Assembly: GCA_049366715.1 (NCBI GenBank)
Contig: JBMNCQ010000046.1
Location: 1 to 39,912, forward strand
Length of the DNA stretch: 39,912 nt
Direction: 5' to 3'
Origin: JBMNCQ01 sp049366715
GTDB lineage: Bacteria > Bacillota > Peptococcia > Peptococcales > BICA1-8
Shown here one piece after another: positions 1 through 7,805 of the stretch. Below the pieces are notes generated by a model, which was given only the letters and a program-made list of their open reading frames with translations, searched no databases and had not been told where the DNA came from. Both the position numbers and the translations under genes were made by a program. Each line of letters opens with the position of its first letter. Position 1 is the stretch's first letter.

Positions 1-336
1 CGTATACACCTCCGTTTTTTTTGTTACTGCTTGTTAGTGGCTAGTGACTGGTGGTAATGTTTATTAGCATTGTTTTTCGTTCTGCGTTCCCGGCTCTATC
101 CTACTATAGAACTATAGCTGCTGTAGTTACTGTTAACTCTGTTGCTACTATAGTTAGGATCATGAGATAAATAAAGGGAGAGGGGCGTGAGAAATAAAAG
201 GGATTGACCCCTCTCCAGAAAAAATTACATAACTTTCGTTATTATGGCTGATGGCAATGCCGGCTAGCTGATTGTACCAAGTGAATCTCATATTAACATA
301 ACTCATGACAATACCACATTATTAGAATCCACCTGA
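1..336. other. Non-coding end region with degenerate repeat words
   Basis: No convincing gene is seen. Positions about 30-165 hold short redundant words (TAGTGGCTAGTGACTGG, AGAACTATAGCTGCTGT, TACTGTTAACT) that recur imperfectly in other intergenic regions of this window, at about 14552-14715 and 16665-16720. A terminator-like hairpin follows at 177-216, downstream of the leftmost operon. The rest (217-336) shows nothing I can name. Confidence 0.5.
170..216 (-). terminator. Hairpin terminator of the B12-mutase operon
   Basis: GGAGAGGGG (177-185) pairs perfectly with CCCCTCTCC (208-216) around a 22-nt loop. Read on the minus strand the stem is followed by CTTTATTTATC, a moderately T-rich tail. 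It lies about 120 bp beyond the stop of the last gene of the minus-strand operon, so it is the likely end of that transcript. The loop is long and the T tract is interrupted, so efficiency is uncertain. Confidence 0.45.
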
Positions 337-1365
337 TTACCCGCCCACTGTCTTTAAGATATTTTTATACAATTCACGGCCGCCCTGTTCCATTACATTA
401 TAGACAGGAGCCGCTACACTTGTTTTTATCATCTCGTACAGCTTCAGCTTATCCACATAAGCCGCCTGATAATCATCAGAAGTAAATCTAAACTGCGGAT
501 AGTAAGGATTAATCGTAACGGCTAAGAGCTTTACCGGCTTACGGACGCCCACTCTTAAACCACTTGCTTTAATTCCGTCTAAGAGCTCCGCCATTTTATT
601 GGTATCCATAGATAATAAAAGTTTAATGGGATCAGCATACAGTAAAGTCTTGCCCTGCAGCAGTGAGCTTTCATCTAACAAATACTCAAGACCCTGGGAA
701 GTAACAATGCCTTTAATGAATACCTGCTCATGTTTTTCCAGATTGCAGACTAACTCCTTGGCGGCCGTAAGGTCTAAAACAGAAGTCATTGTTACGGCAT
801 CTCTATCCCTTTCATAAACAGGTGCTTTTAAGACTTCATCAATTATTCCCGTTTCAAGGGCCAGCTTTTCCAAATCAGTTGTCCTGGCAGCCCCGGTGGC
901 TAAAATGATCCCGTCGACCTCCACCATGGGAGCAATCCGGTTTAAAGCCCCGTCTACAATAATGAAACTACAGTTATAATTCTTCATGAGAGAAATAACC
1001 TGACCTAATTCCCGGCTTTTATTGGGTCCGGCGACCAGCAGCCGGCCACTTTTTTTTACCCTTCCGATGAGCACTTCACCTAAAGGTGTGGAAATATTTG
1101 TTCTTTCGAGAACTTCCAACTGGGCAGTACTTACTTTTAAACACTTTTCAGCTACGGCCACGATAATTCCCGGCCAAACTTCAATCTTAGGCTTGGGCAG
1201 ACCCGTCACATTATCAAGGTCTTCACCGTCATAGCCGATGCTGGTCAAACCCAGAATCCCGGCCCCGTCTTCTCGAATCTCTCTCATTATTGCGCCGGTT
1301 GTTGTTGTTTTCCCGGTGTTTTTAGCCGTACCGGCAATACCAATGATAATCGGCCTCATCTTCAT
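337..1365 (-). CDS. SIMIBI-type P-loop NTPase, possible B12-mutase chaperone
   Basis: 342 residues. The N terminus has a P loop, GTAKNTGKT (residues 12-20), with the five-residue spacing of SIMIBI proteins such as BioD (GTDTxVGKT type). A later IIVDGALNR stretch (about 135-143) may be a Walker-B-like strand. The rest is not a family I recognise. The ATG overlaps the stop of the mutase-like gene (ATGA), so translation is probably coupled; a second ATG two codons on has better spacing from GGGGAG and could be the true start. Known SIMIBI proteins such as MeaB act as chaperones of cobalamin mutases, and other P-loop proteins accompany aminomutases. From position alone I infer a similar loading or reactivation role, which is unproven. 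Confidence 0.6.
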   Translation of the reverse strand: MKMRPIIIGIAGTAKNTGKTTTTGAIMREIREDGAGILGLTSIGYDGEDLDNVTGLPKPKIEVWPGIIVAVAEKCLKVSTAQLEVLERTNISTPLGEVLIGRVKKSGRLLVAGPNKSRELGQVISLMKNYNCSFIIVDGALNRIAPMVEVDGIILATGAARTTDLEKLALETGIIDEVLKAPVYERDRDAVTMTSVLDLTAAKELVCNLEKHEQVFIKGIVTSQGLEYLLDESSLLQGKTLLYADPIKLLLSMDTNKMAELLDGIKASGLRVGVRKPVKLLAVTINPYYPQFRFTSDDYQAAYVDKLKLYEMIKTSVAAPVYNVMEQGGRELYKNILKTVGG

Positions 1366-3179
1366 ACTCCCCTAACGGTATTTTTGCCGGCCCTGCCGGG
1401 ATATGCCCCCTCTTCCCGGGTTCCCAGCAAACCATCATATAAGGACTCTACGAAATCTCCCTTTTCAACGATGGCAGTCAATACCTTTTCAATGCCTCCT
1501 ACCATTTCTTCCTGCCACAATTGAGCCTGGGAAGTCGGTCTAATGCCTGCATTTCCCAGGAACCTGAAGCTTTCTTCCACTCCCCGCAAAGTATCTATTT
1601 TAGAAGGCACACTAATGGGACCGCCGGAATAGGCCTCATCGGCAGAAGCGATGGAAATGGCATCCACATCCAGGCTGGTAGCCAGCAGGGCGTGAAGGGC
1701 CGTGGACATTGAGGATTGAACTCTGTCTTCGGTTTGCGTTAAAAATCCAATAGGAGCACCGGGCCAGATCGGCGCATCAACGATACTCCGTAAGGCAAAG
1801 ATTTTTGCAGCATTAAAATCCACATAATTATCTTCCATTTGTCCGCCGATCATAACTTCCGGCGAGTAGGCAAACAGCGGCTGCAAAATAGGCCTGCCCC
1901 CCAGCCGGACAGCCAAATCCGCCACGATCAGCATTCCGGCGAAGGCCTTATAGGCAGGGACCCCTGTCAGCTCTTCATTAGTAACTACGTCAAAAGGCAT
2001 GTTGTACTTTGCCGCATATTTGATGGCATGAAATGCATCAACCGTTAAGCGGGCCGGATCCGTTCCTGCCGCTAAAGACCCGTAGCAGATGTTAATTTTT
2101 GTCAGATCTGCTCCAATCTTCCCGGCCAGTACGACAGTTTCCGGGGTATTTAATCCCCGGTGGGCTCTCACCTGCCACAGAGTAGATTTCTCCAGCATTT
2201 TGTGGATGCGGTAGAGATTATTAGGGGTAATTACTGTCCCATCCTCCTGATGGGTAAGATTTCCATTTAAGAATCCCTCTGTTCTTGCTCCCCAGGAAGG
2301 ATCAAAATGAACAACGCCGTCAGCTCCCCAGCCCTCACTGACCTTGATGTGGGAAATATCCATAAAAGGGCAGCCCGTTCCATACTGGTTAAAAACAATG
2401 GGCAGTTTCCGGGTATGCTGAAGTCTTTTTACCTTCATCTGTTTTTGCATGTTGCTGATATAATTATTGAGGCTTATTAGCTCTTCGTTACTAAGAGCTC
2501 TTGTTTTAGGGTGCATGGTACCTTGAAGATAAAAATCCCTCGGTATCTGGTCACATAACCGGGCATATTTTTCGTAAAATTTATGGTCATTTTCCTTATG
2601 CAGGAAACCCTGGTAATCCCAGTCCTCATCCCGCAATTTTGCCCGTTCAACTCCCGGAGAGGTTTTGCCCTGCGCCCAATCCATTATTTGCTTGGTGATT
2701 TTCTCCAGCAGGCCGCCGATTCCGGCATTTTTATACTGATAAAGATAATTTGCCGTAATATCAATTTTTTCCTTTTTTATTTCATTGGCTTCCGGATTAT
2801 AAACTTTACCTTCGACGAAAGCTACCGCCTCCGCAACGGTTGTACCCGGTCCAAATCCTGCATCAAAGCCCAATTCGGCGGCAATTTCCGGACGAATAGC
2901 CATGCCGCCGATACCAATCTTTACTCTATCCCTTAATCCCGACGCATCAGCCAGATCGACAAAACGGGCTAAAAGCTCTGCGACTCCATAGCCTAAGGTC
3001 CTGCTTAACAGTAAGGTATCAAAATTATCATCCAGACAGATCCGGATTATTTCTTCCAGGGGGGTATCAGGAGGAAGCAGTACTGTAGATATCCCGGCTT
3101 CTTCAAGACCTCGTTTTATCATTTTTAACCCGATATCATGCACGGGATCTAAAGGAGATAATAAAACCTTCTTAGTCAT
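1362..3179 (-). CDS. Cobalamin-dependent mutase-like protein, N-terminal B12 domain
   Basis: 605 residues. Residues 1-125 form a Rossmann-like B12-binding domain: H14 in DPVHDIG, then an IGIGGMAIRPE strand (about 88-98) and GFDAGFGPGTT (about 104-114), which resemble the C-terminal parts of OraE, KamE and MutS domains. Residues about 210-560 look like the TIM-barrel subunit of the glutamate mutase / OraE / KamD group, with an ASADEAYSGGPISVPSK-type segment late in the barrel. Oddities: the usual DxHxxG motif reads PVHDIG, with Asp one position too early, and the PLP lysine found 11 residues after the His in KamE and OraE is Leu here. The domain order is reversed relative to OraE. ATG start with GGAGGG upstream; it overlaps the 82-residue gene by 8 bp. 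A B12 enzyme is likely; the substrate is unknown. Confidence 0.65.
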   Translation of the reverse strand: MTKKVLLSPLDPVHDIGLKMIKRGLEEAGISTVLLPPDTPLEEIIRICLDDNFDTLLLSRTLGYGVAELLARFVDLADASGLRDRVKIGIGGMAIRPEIAAELGFDAGFGPGTTVAEAVAFVEGKVYNPEANEIKKEKIDITANYLYQYKNAGIGGLLEKITKQIMDWAQGKTSPGVERAKLRDEDWDYQGFLHKENDHKFYEKYARLCDQIPRDFYLQGTMHPKTRALSNEELISLNNYISNMQKQMKVKRLQHTRKLPIVFNQYGTGCPFMDISHIKVSEGWGADGVVHFDPSWGARTEGFLNGNLTHQEDGTVITPNNLYRIHKMLEKSTLWQVRAHRGLNTPETVVLAGKIGADLTKINICYGSLAAGTDPARLTVDAFHAIKYAAKYNMPFDVVTNEELTGVPAYKAFAGMLIVADLAVRLGGRPILQPLFAYSPEVMIGGQMEDNYVDFNAAKIFALRSIVDAPIWPGAPIGFLTQTEDRVQSSMSTALHALLATSLDVDAISIASADEAYSGGPISVPSKIDTLRGVEESFRFLGNAGIRPTSQAQLWQEEMVGGIEKVLTAIVEKGDFVESLYDGLLGTREEGAYPGRAGKNTVRGV

Positions 3180-3420
3180 TTACTTCACCCTCCCCTTCCT
3201 TAAACAACCAGCCATATTTATCGCCGGGACGATGTATATAAGCTCTGGCTCTTATCCGGGCACCGGAACCAACAAATTCAATAAATACCAAATCCACATC
3301 TTCAAACCCCAGATTTTTCATCATTTGTAAGGCTAATTTTTTTCCATGTTCTTCACTATCACAAACTAAAAAGGTCTCTACATCTAAAGCATCTGTGATT
3401 CTCTCTAAAATTTTTGTCAC
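3172..3420 (-). CDS. 82-residue protein like aminomutase dimerisation domain
   Basis: 82 residues, starting at GTG with a GGGGGG Shine-Dalgarno 7 nt upstream. The pattern of a helix (about 23-38, EEHGKKLALQMMKNLG) followed by two beta strands (EDVDLVFIEFV and ARIRARAYI) resembles, by my recall of the families, the small dimerisation domain that precedes the Rossmann B12 domain inside OraE and KamE. Here it is a separate gene directly ahead of the B12-domain protein, overlapping it by 8 bp. I infer that it is a small subunit of the same enzyme. It has a single Cys (C20) and no obvious catalytic motif. Comparison with OraS is also possible, but that subunit is longer. Confidence 0.5.
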   Translation of the reverse strand: MTKILERITDALDVETFLVCDSEEHGKKLALQMMKNLGFEDVDLVFIEFVGSGARIRARAYIHRPGDKYGWLFKEGEGEVND

Positions 3421-3476
3421 AGCTTACCCCCCCTTTGCATATAATCGCTGGTAAATTAAGAGAAATTAAATAAGTG

Positions 3477-3512
3477 AACGGACCAGGCGGCTTAGCCGGT
3501 CCGTTACTTTTT
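3477..3512 (-). terminator. Hairpin between FAD gene and 82-residue gene
   Basis: AACGGACC (3477-3484) pairs with GGTCCGTT (3498-3505), with an inner GGC/GCC and a six-base loop. On minus the stem is followed by CACTTATTTAATTT, and on plus by ACTTTTTTAC. It could terminate or attenuate readthrough from the FAD gene, or act as a processing site that sets mutase levels. Confidence 0.45.
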
Positions 3513-3515
3513 TAC

Positions 3516-4796
3516 TCAAACTACTTTTTGATTGTAGAAGCCGGTTAATCCTGCTGCGGCAACTTTAGCCTTAATACCGTCGACATCAGTAGTATACAGG
3601 CCCAGTTCTTTCATTCTCTCAAAGTATACCGAGCCTGAGAATGTATATTTTTTCGTCAGTCCTTCTTCCGTAGCCATTTGCTTATTGACAAAATCAATGG
3701 CATCACCAATGGCTAAAGAGGTTGGTATTTCTTTTAGATCCTGACCGGCTGCATAACGAACTGCGTTATTCCCTGCCAGACTGCCGGTCACAATAGCTTC
3801 GGTATGTCCGACCAGCAGGCCGGCCTTCTCCCCGCCGCAGAACAGGTTATCCACACCCTGGGTTTGCAGGTAGTTATCCCGGGGAGACAGTGCCAAATAC
3901 CGCATTGAGTTCCCGACACCACCGGCATAAGGATCTTCAAAACGGGCATTTTCCAGACCGGGAATTTGCCGCAGCGTATCTAAAGGATAATACGGCGTCA
4001 TTAGTTTAGCATGTCCTGTATCCAGCAGAATTACATTTTCTTTAAACTCTTTCAGGGCATACTGTTGACAGGCCTTCGACTCTAAAGCCCCTTCTTTTTG
4101 CAGCGCTTGGGGAATCGCAATTACAGCTACGCCATTCGTATAAAGCTCTTTTTGAATCTCTTCCGATAATGATTCCATATGCAGTTTACAGGAACCGCTC
4201 ATGGCCCCGATGGTACCGTCTGCTTTTTTACCCATAAATTCTTCCACGCCACATTTGGTGGCCAGCGCAATGCGCGGACCAAAGGTCGGGCAGCGGAGAA
4301 CACACATAGCACAACCGTTACCATATTTTAAACAGTTTCCTTGAGGGCCGGCAGTACCGGTTGTTTCAACAAAAACATCACCAAAGTATTCCTGGCCTGC
4401 ATCATCTATCACAGCCACGATCTTACTGCCATCCATCTTGACATCTTTTACCCTGCACTTTAATTTATATTCAACACCTGCGGCAGTAAGTTTTCTTCTT
4501 ACTGCGGGTTCAATCTTAGCCACATCATACAAAGTTGCATGCTTATGTCCGGGGAACTCCATATCTTTGTGGCGGGCAGTTTCATCAACTGCCTCAAATA
4601 ATTCACCGGCTCCCATCGCTATCGATTCTTCAGTAGCAACAAATCTGCCGTTATTTCTCATAATCCCCCCTACTAAACCCGTACCTAAAAACATATCGGC
4701 ACGCTCCAGTAAGGTCACATCTGCTCCTGCCTTGCGGGCAGCAATAGCTGCGGCAACACCGGACCAGCCACCGCCAACAACAACTATTTTCGGCAT
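3516..4796 (-). CDS. FAD-dependent oxidoreductase with cysteine cluster
   Basis: 426 residues from the ATG at 4796, which has GAGGAG 5 nt upstream; a longer frame to 4844 has no such site. The N terminus is a dinucleotide-binding fold (VVVGGGWSGVAAA, residues 6-18, with acidic E31 ending strand two), as in GidA/TrmFO-like and FAD-dependent dehydrogenase families. A cysteine-rich stretch, C155, C162, C165, C169 and C182 (GCAMCVLRCP), could bind an Fe-S cluster. GGEKAGLLVGHTEAIVTG near residue 330 is the usual C-terminal FAD contact. It sits in the mutase operon before the 82-residue gene. A role in oxidising an amino-acid-derived intermediate is inference; the substrate is unknown. Confidence 0.7.
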   Translation of the reverse strand: MPKIVVVGGGWSGVAAAIAARKAGADVTLLERADMFLGTGLVGGIMRNNGRFVATEESIAMGAGELFEAVDETARHKDMEFPGHKHATLYDVAKIEPAVRRKLTAAGVEYKLKCRVKDVKMDGSKIVAVIDDAGQEYFGDVFVETTGTAGPQGNCLKYGNGCAMCVLRCPTFGPRIALATKCGVEEFMGKKADGTIGAMSGSCKLHMESLSEEIQKELYTNGVAVIAIPQALQKEGALESKACQQYALKEFKENVILLDTGHAKLMTPYYPLDTLRQIPGLENARFEDPYAGGVGNSMRYLALSPRDNYLQTQGVDNLFCGGEKAGLLVGHTEAIVTGSLAGNNAVRYAAGQDLKEIPTSLAIGDAIDFVNKQMATEEGLTKKYTFSGSVYFERMKELGLYTTDVDGIKAKVAAAGLTGFYNQKVV

Positions 4797-4862
4797 TTTC
4801 TCTCCTCCTCGCGGAAATATTTTGAAAATTATTGTGCCATCCACTTAAAAGTGTATATGTGA

Positions 4863-4910
4863 AAATGTGAAAGTGCAATACGATATTAAAATCATAGCAC
4901 TTTCACACTT
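4863..4910 (-). terminator. Long-stem hairpin between PLP and FAD genes
   Basis: GTGAAAGTGC (4867-4876) pairs perfectly with GCACTTTCAC (4897-4906). Four more pairs, one of them G-U, extend the stem to 14 bp around a 20-nt loop. On minus the stem is followed by a short TTTTC. It may attenuate or stabilise the transcript between the two genes. A 12-bp perfect palindrome, TGTAAGCTTACA, lies close by at 4925-4936. Confidence 0.4.
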
Positions 4911-4965
4911 CTTGCAGACTAACCTGTAAGCTTACACGCTCACCAAATAACCAGTTACGAAAGTA

Positions 4966-6426
4966 TTACAGTACTCCGGCATGTTTGCAAATGATTTCAA
5001 TGAGTTTAACCAGAGCTTTTACAGCATAACGGGTCTTTTCAATAAGCAATTGTCCTTCTTCATCACAGGTTCCTAAACCTGGTGAGATATAAATATTACC
5101 GTCATAAGCGATTGTGGGGATAACACCAAATTTATTCATACCTGTTTGTAAGAGGTTTGTTCCTGAATACATATCTTCAATGGAGAAAATGGGAATACCC
5201 ATTTGGCCGTCTTTCCAAGTTCCTTCATAGTTAACTTCAACAGCTGTGGAATTATATACTTTACTAATCTTAATGCCTTCTTTAAATTTAGCAGGAATAT
5301 TTTTGAATTCTTCCACAACGATATCATAAAGATCATCAACAGGTTTCGTTAATACTTCCGGAGTATCTCGTAATACTTTAAGAGCTTGTAATTGTGTTAA
5401 TAAGGCTTCTTTACCGGGGTCAAATGTTACATAAGCAGCTTTACCATAAGAGGATGGAGTTCCCCACCGGTCACCATGCATTCCTAAAGCACGGCGGATC
5501 GGTACCATAACATCTTCTTTACCGATAATCAAACCGCTGGTTGCCGCTCCGGTAGCTTTATCCATACTGTAAGTGATCACATCACAGCCGATTTTGGCAG
5601 GATTGATCCCTACAAAAGGAAGTCCCCAGGCATTATCAATTACGTAAGGTACATTGTAAGAATGAGCAAGATCTGCGATATACTTGCATAAAAGAGGAGT
5701 TCCCTCTTCATCTTGAGCACCATAACCGTAACCTGATGACGGATATCCCAGAGAAGTGAAGCCTGTCAGCATTGTCTCATGTATTTCGGCATGTAAAGCT
5801 AATTTCTCAATGGAGGCTTCGGGATCAACATCTGAAAGCATAGGCACCGGCCACTGTTTAATACCGTGAACATCATACTTAGCACCCTCTAAAGGTACAA
5901 ATACTGCATCCAGGTTGTTTTGTCTTTTGCCGTAAAAACCGAGTTCGCCTGCCGTAGATCCTCTGTCGGCGATGATGTCTTTATATTTACCGGGGAAGGG
6001 GCGTCCATATCCGCCTTGATGATGTAAATGTTTTTCATAGGGTGCTATGTATCTGGCTCTGTAATTATCGCCTCTGCCCTGCATAGGTGGTGTAAATAAA
6101 GCATCAAAGGAAGTCCAAAGGGTAGCTTCACAAGTACTGGTAGCGGCAGCTTCCCACTCGTCACCATATACATCTTTAACAACTTCCCTGATTTCGTCCA
6201 TCAGCTTAGCCAAGGGAATTACTTCTAAAGCTCCCTTTTCACTGGCTTCCAGGATATCTTTCCTTAAAGGTGCCGGGCAACCGGAAATTGCACCTGTTAA
6301 ACCAAAAGTTCCCCTGATTTCTTTAGGTATGCCGATTTCATCAGCCGCCTTAGCAGCATCAGCATATATTTCCGCAGTTTTGGCATGCAATTGTTTATAC
6401 ATTTGAAACTTATATTTGGGACTCAT
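4966..6426 (-). CDS. Fold-type-I PLP-dependent enzyme
   Basis: 486 residues from the ATG at 6426, which has AAGGAGG 8 nt upstream; a TTG codon just before it is less likely. The pattern is that of a fold-type-I PLP enzyme: a small-residue phosphate-binding segment (ATSTCEA, about 95-101), an Asp that would contact the pyridine nitrogen in VIDNAWG (D264), and a probable Schiff-base lysine K290 in YSMDKATGAATSG. It recalls SelA/SepSecS-like, threonine aldolase-like or aminotransferase class V proteins, but I cannot place it in a characterised family. In the mutase operon, downstream of ridA, it probably acts on an amino acid or amine and may release an enamine or imine for RidA. That last step is inference. 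Confidence 0.65.
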   Translation of the reverse strand: MSPKYKFQMYKQLHAKTAEIYADAAKAADEIGIPKEIRGTFGLTGAISGCPAPLRKDILEASEKGALEVIPLAKLMDEIREVVKDVYGDEWEAAATSTCEATLWTSFDALFTPPMQGRGDNYRARYIAPYEKHLHHQGGYGRPFPGKYKDIIADRGSTAGELGFYGKRQNNLDAVFVPLEGAKYDVHGIKQWPVPMLSDVDPEASIEKLALHAEIHETMLTGFTSLGYPSSGYGYGAQDEEGTPLLCKYIADLAHSYNVPYVIDNAWGLPFVGINPAKIGCDVITYSMDKATGAATSGLIIGKEDVMVPIRRALGMHGDRWGTPSSYGKAAYVTFDPGKEALLTQLQALKVLRDTPEVLTKPVDDLYDIVVEEFKNIPAKFKEGIKISKVYNSTAVEVNYEGTWKDGQMGIPIFSIEDMYSGTNLLQTGMNKFGVIPTIAYDGNIYISPGLGTCDEEGQLLIEKTRYAVKALVKLIEIICKHAGVL

Positions 6427-6586
6427 CAATAAAACCTCCTTAAAATTAGTTACTAGTGACTAGCTGTTCGTTTTAATTCTTAAGTATCAGGCAGTACCGG
6501 AAAAGATTCCGTTCGTGTATCTTTAGACTAGAGAAACCTTGAAACAAAATCTTTAATACTTTACCTGACCTGTGAGATTAACCAAA

Positions 6587-6606
6587 AAAGTTACCTTAAC
6601 CTTTAT
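6587..6606 (-). terminator. Weak hairpin after ridA
   Basis: Directly at the ridA stop, on minus, AAGGTTA can pair with TAACTTT (one G-U) around a three-base loop, and T residues follow. The stem is short and AT-rich, so at most it is a partial terminator before the PLP gene. Confidence 0.25.
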
Positions 6607-7061
6607 TTTATTTTCACAATCAGTTCTACCTCACAGGTAGCATTTAGAGGCAGCTCATTTACACCTACAGCAGCTCTGGCATGCTGGCCTTTTTCCCCAA
6701 AAAGTTCACCGATTAACTCAGATGCTCCATTGATTACTTTCGGCTGCATATTAAACCCTTCGGAACTGGCTACGAAACCATTAACCTTAACCACCTGCTC
6801 AATCCTGTCTAAGTCACCTATCACACTTTTAATGACACTTAAGCAGTTTAAGGCACAAACTTTTGCAGCTTCATAACCATCTTGTTCTGTAACATCTTGG
6901 CCTACTTTTCCTATGTACTTTAACTCACCATTTACAAAAGGGATTTGCCCCGAAGTATAAACCATATTATCTGCCTGCACAGCAGGGACATAAGCAGCAA
7001 CAGGTTTAGGTGCTTCCGGCAATTCAAGGCCCAGACTTGTGATTTTTTCCTCGATTTTCAT
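6603..7061 (-). CDS. RidA family enamine/imine deaminase
   Basis: 152 residues, a little longer than classic RidA of about 130. It has the family signatures VYTSGQIP (34-41), an AAKVCALNCLSVIKS helix and the C-terminal HARAAVGVNELPLNATCEVEL. In the last, R129 matches the arginine that binds the carboxylate of 2-aminoacrylate in active RidA proteins. RidA hydrolyses reactive enamines and imines released by PLP enzymes or amino-acid oxidases. Its place between the unknown-function gene and the PLP enzyme, with an FAD oxidoreductase further on, suggests that this pathway makes such an intermediate. The ATG has GAGGAGGTG upstream. A Fur-box-like site lies about 70 bp before it. Confidence 0.85.
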   Translation of the reverse strand: MKIEEKITSLGLELPEAPKPVAAYVPAVQADNMVYTSGQIPFVNGELKYIGKVGQDVTEQDGYEAAKVCALNCLSVIKSVIGDLDRIEQVVKVNGFVASSEGFNMQPKVINGASELIGELFGEKGQHARAAVGVNELPLNATCEVELIVKIK

Positions 7062-7129
7062 AAAGACACCTCCTCTCTTAAAATAAACTAATTTTTATTC
7101 AATTGTGAATAATTAAAGCCCTAAATTTT

Positions 7130-7161
7130 GATAATGATAATTATTATCAATCAAACGTCAA
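7130..7161 (-). promoter_or_regulatory. Fur-box-like operator over a possible internal promoter
   Basis: GATAATGATAATTATTATC at 7130-7148 differs from the classical 19-bp Fur box (GATAATGATAATCATTATC) at one base. It extends to TTGATAAT and ATTATCAA arms (8 bp each, 7-bp centre). On minus a possible -35 TTGACG (7161-7156) and -10 TATCAT (7139-7134), with a 16-bp spacer, overlap it. This suggests iron-dependent control of ridA and the genes downstream. The dyad could instead act as an RNA hairpin after the preceding gene. Confidence 0.55.
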
Positions 7162-7173
7162 ATAAAAACCCTT

Positions 7174-7608
7174 TTACTTATGAATAATAAGCTTATCTCC
7201 CAATTCCACTTTCAATTCTACCCCTGTTGCCCGGGAATCTGTTTTAAGTACAATATTTAAATGATTGGGCATATGCGTCTCATCAAATCCTGCAATTTCC
7301 CCGACATATTTATTCCGGAGAAAAACTTTATCTCCTGCTACCAAAACACTTCCTTGGGTAACTTCCATAAAACCTAAATAGGCAATTTTGTCTACCCGGC
7401 TGCCGGGACCGGCATCTTTTTCATCAGTTAAAATCAATTCATGGATTTCATTCTTCTTGATGCACCGGGATATAGGGCTTATTAACCGGAGACCCCGGTT
7501 TTCTATCATACCGTCCAGGATTACGACTAATTCACCTTCAATATCCTTCTTGGCGGCATAAGGATTTTTGCTAAACATTCCTGCTTTATACGGGTCAATG
7601 GTACTCAC
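7174..7608 (-). CDS. Small beta-rich protein of unknown function, first operon gene
   Basis: 144 residues, starting at GTG with AAGGAGG 6 nt upstream. I do not recognise the family with confidence. The sequence alternates short hydrophobic strands with glycines and charged turns (GELVVILDGMIENRGLRLI, GSVLVAGDKVFLRNKYVGEI, NHLNIVLKT, VELKVELGDKLII), which suggests a small beta barrel or sandwich; GDKVFL and GDKLII are near-repeats. There are no membrane segments or signal peptide, and the only Cys is C48 (SRCIKK). It is the first gene after the operon promoter, so it is probably dedicated to the pathway as an accessory or substrate-binding protein. No catalytic role can be assigned. Confidence 0.6.
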   Translation of the reverse strand: MSTIDPYKAGMFSKNPYAAKKDIEGELVVILDGMIENRGLRLISPISRCIKKNEIHELILTDEKDAGPGSRVDKIAYLGFMEVTQGSVLVAGDKVFLRNKYVGEIAGFDETHMPNHLNIVLKTDSRATGVELKVELGDKLIIHK

Positions 7609-7634
7609 AAAAAACCTCCTTCCATAAATCTGCT

Positions 7635-7648
7635 ACTCACTGATGAGT
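7635..7648. promoter_or_regulatory. Candidate operator (ACTCA-N4-TGAGT) of the operon
   Basis: A palindrome, ACTCACTGATGAGT, sits just downstream of the operon -10 box. Its CTCA-YTGA-TGAG core recurs, with one change in 12 bases, downstream of the distal promoter of the adjacent FCD-type regulator (8647-8658). I infer that it is the binding site of that regulator. Confidence 0.5.
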
Positions 7649-7660
7649 GGAACTAAGTTT

Positions 7661-7689
7661 ATTTTATGCCATTATCCAACATTTTTCAA
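7661..7689 (-). promoter_or_regulatory. Sigma-A promoter of the B12-mutase operon
   Basis: -35 TTGAAA (7689-7684), 17-bp spacer, -10 TAAAAT (7666-7661) on the minus strand. Transcription would start near 7655, about 45 bp before the GTG of the first gene, and the candidate operator at 7635-7648 falls just inside the transcript. Confidence 0.65.
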
Positions 7690-7775
7690 GACAATTTTTT
7701 ATATTTTTAATATTTCATCTTAAAAATTTTTGTGCTTAGATTTCTACCATTCTTCCGAATGCATCCGGGCTTAAT

Positions 7776-7804
7776 AAAAAAAACCCCCTGCCTTGGCAGA
7801 AAGC
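7776..7804 (-). terminator. Intrinsic terminator of the regulator gene
   Basis: On minus, CTGCC-AA-GGCAG (7799-7788), extendable by C-G and U-G pairs, is followed by GGGG and eight T residues (7783-7776). It starts 2 bp after the stop of the regulator gene and separates it from the operon. Confidence 0.75.
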
Positions 7805-7805
7805 T

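Noticed and set aside
2583..2936. Plus-strand frame of 117 codons.
   Set aside because: Antisense shadow of the mutase-like gene; no site and no recognisable protein.
4797..4844. Longer FAD oxidoreductase starting at 4844.
   Set aside because: No ribosome site there; GAGGAG and the Rossmann start fit the ATG at 4796.
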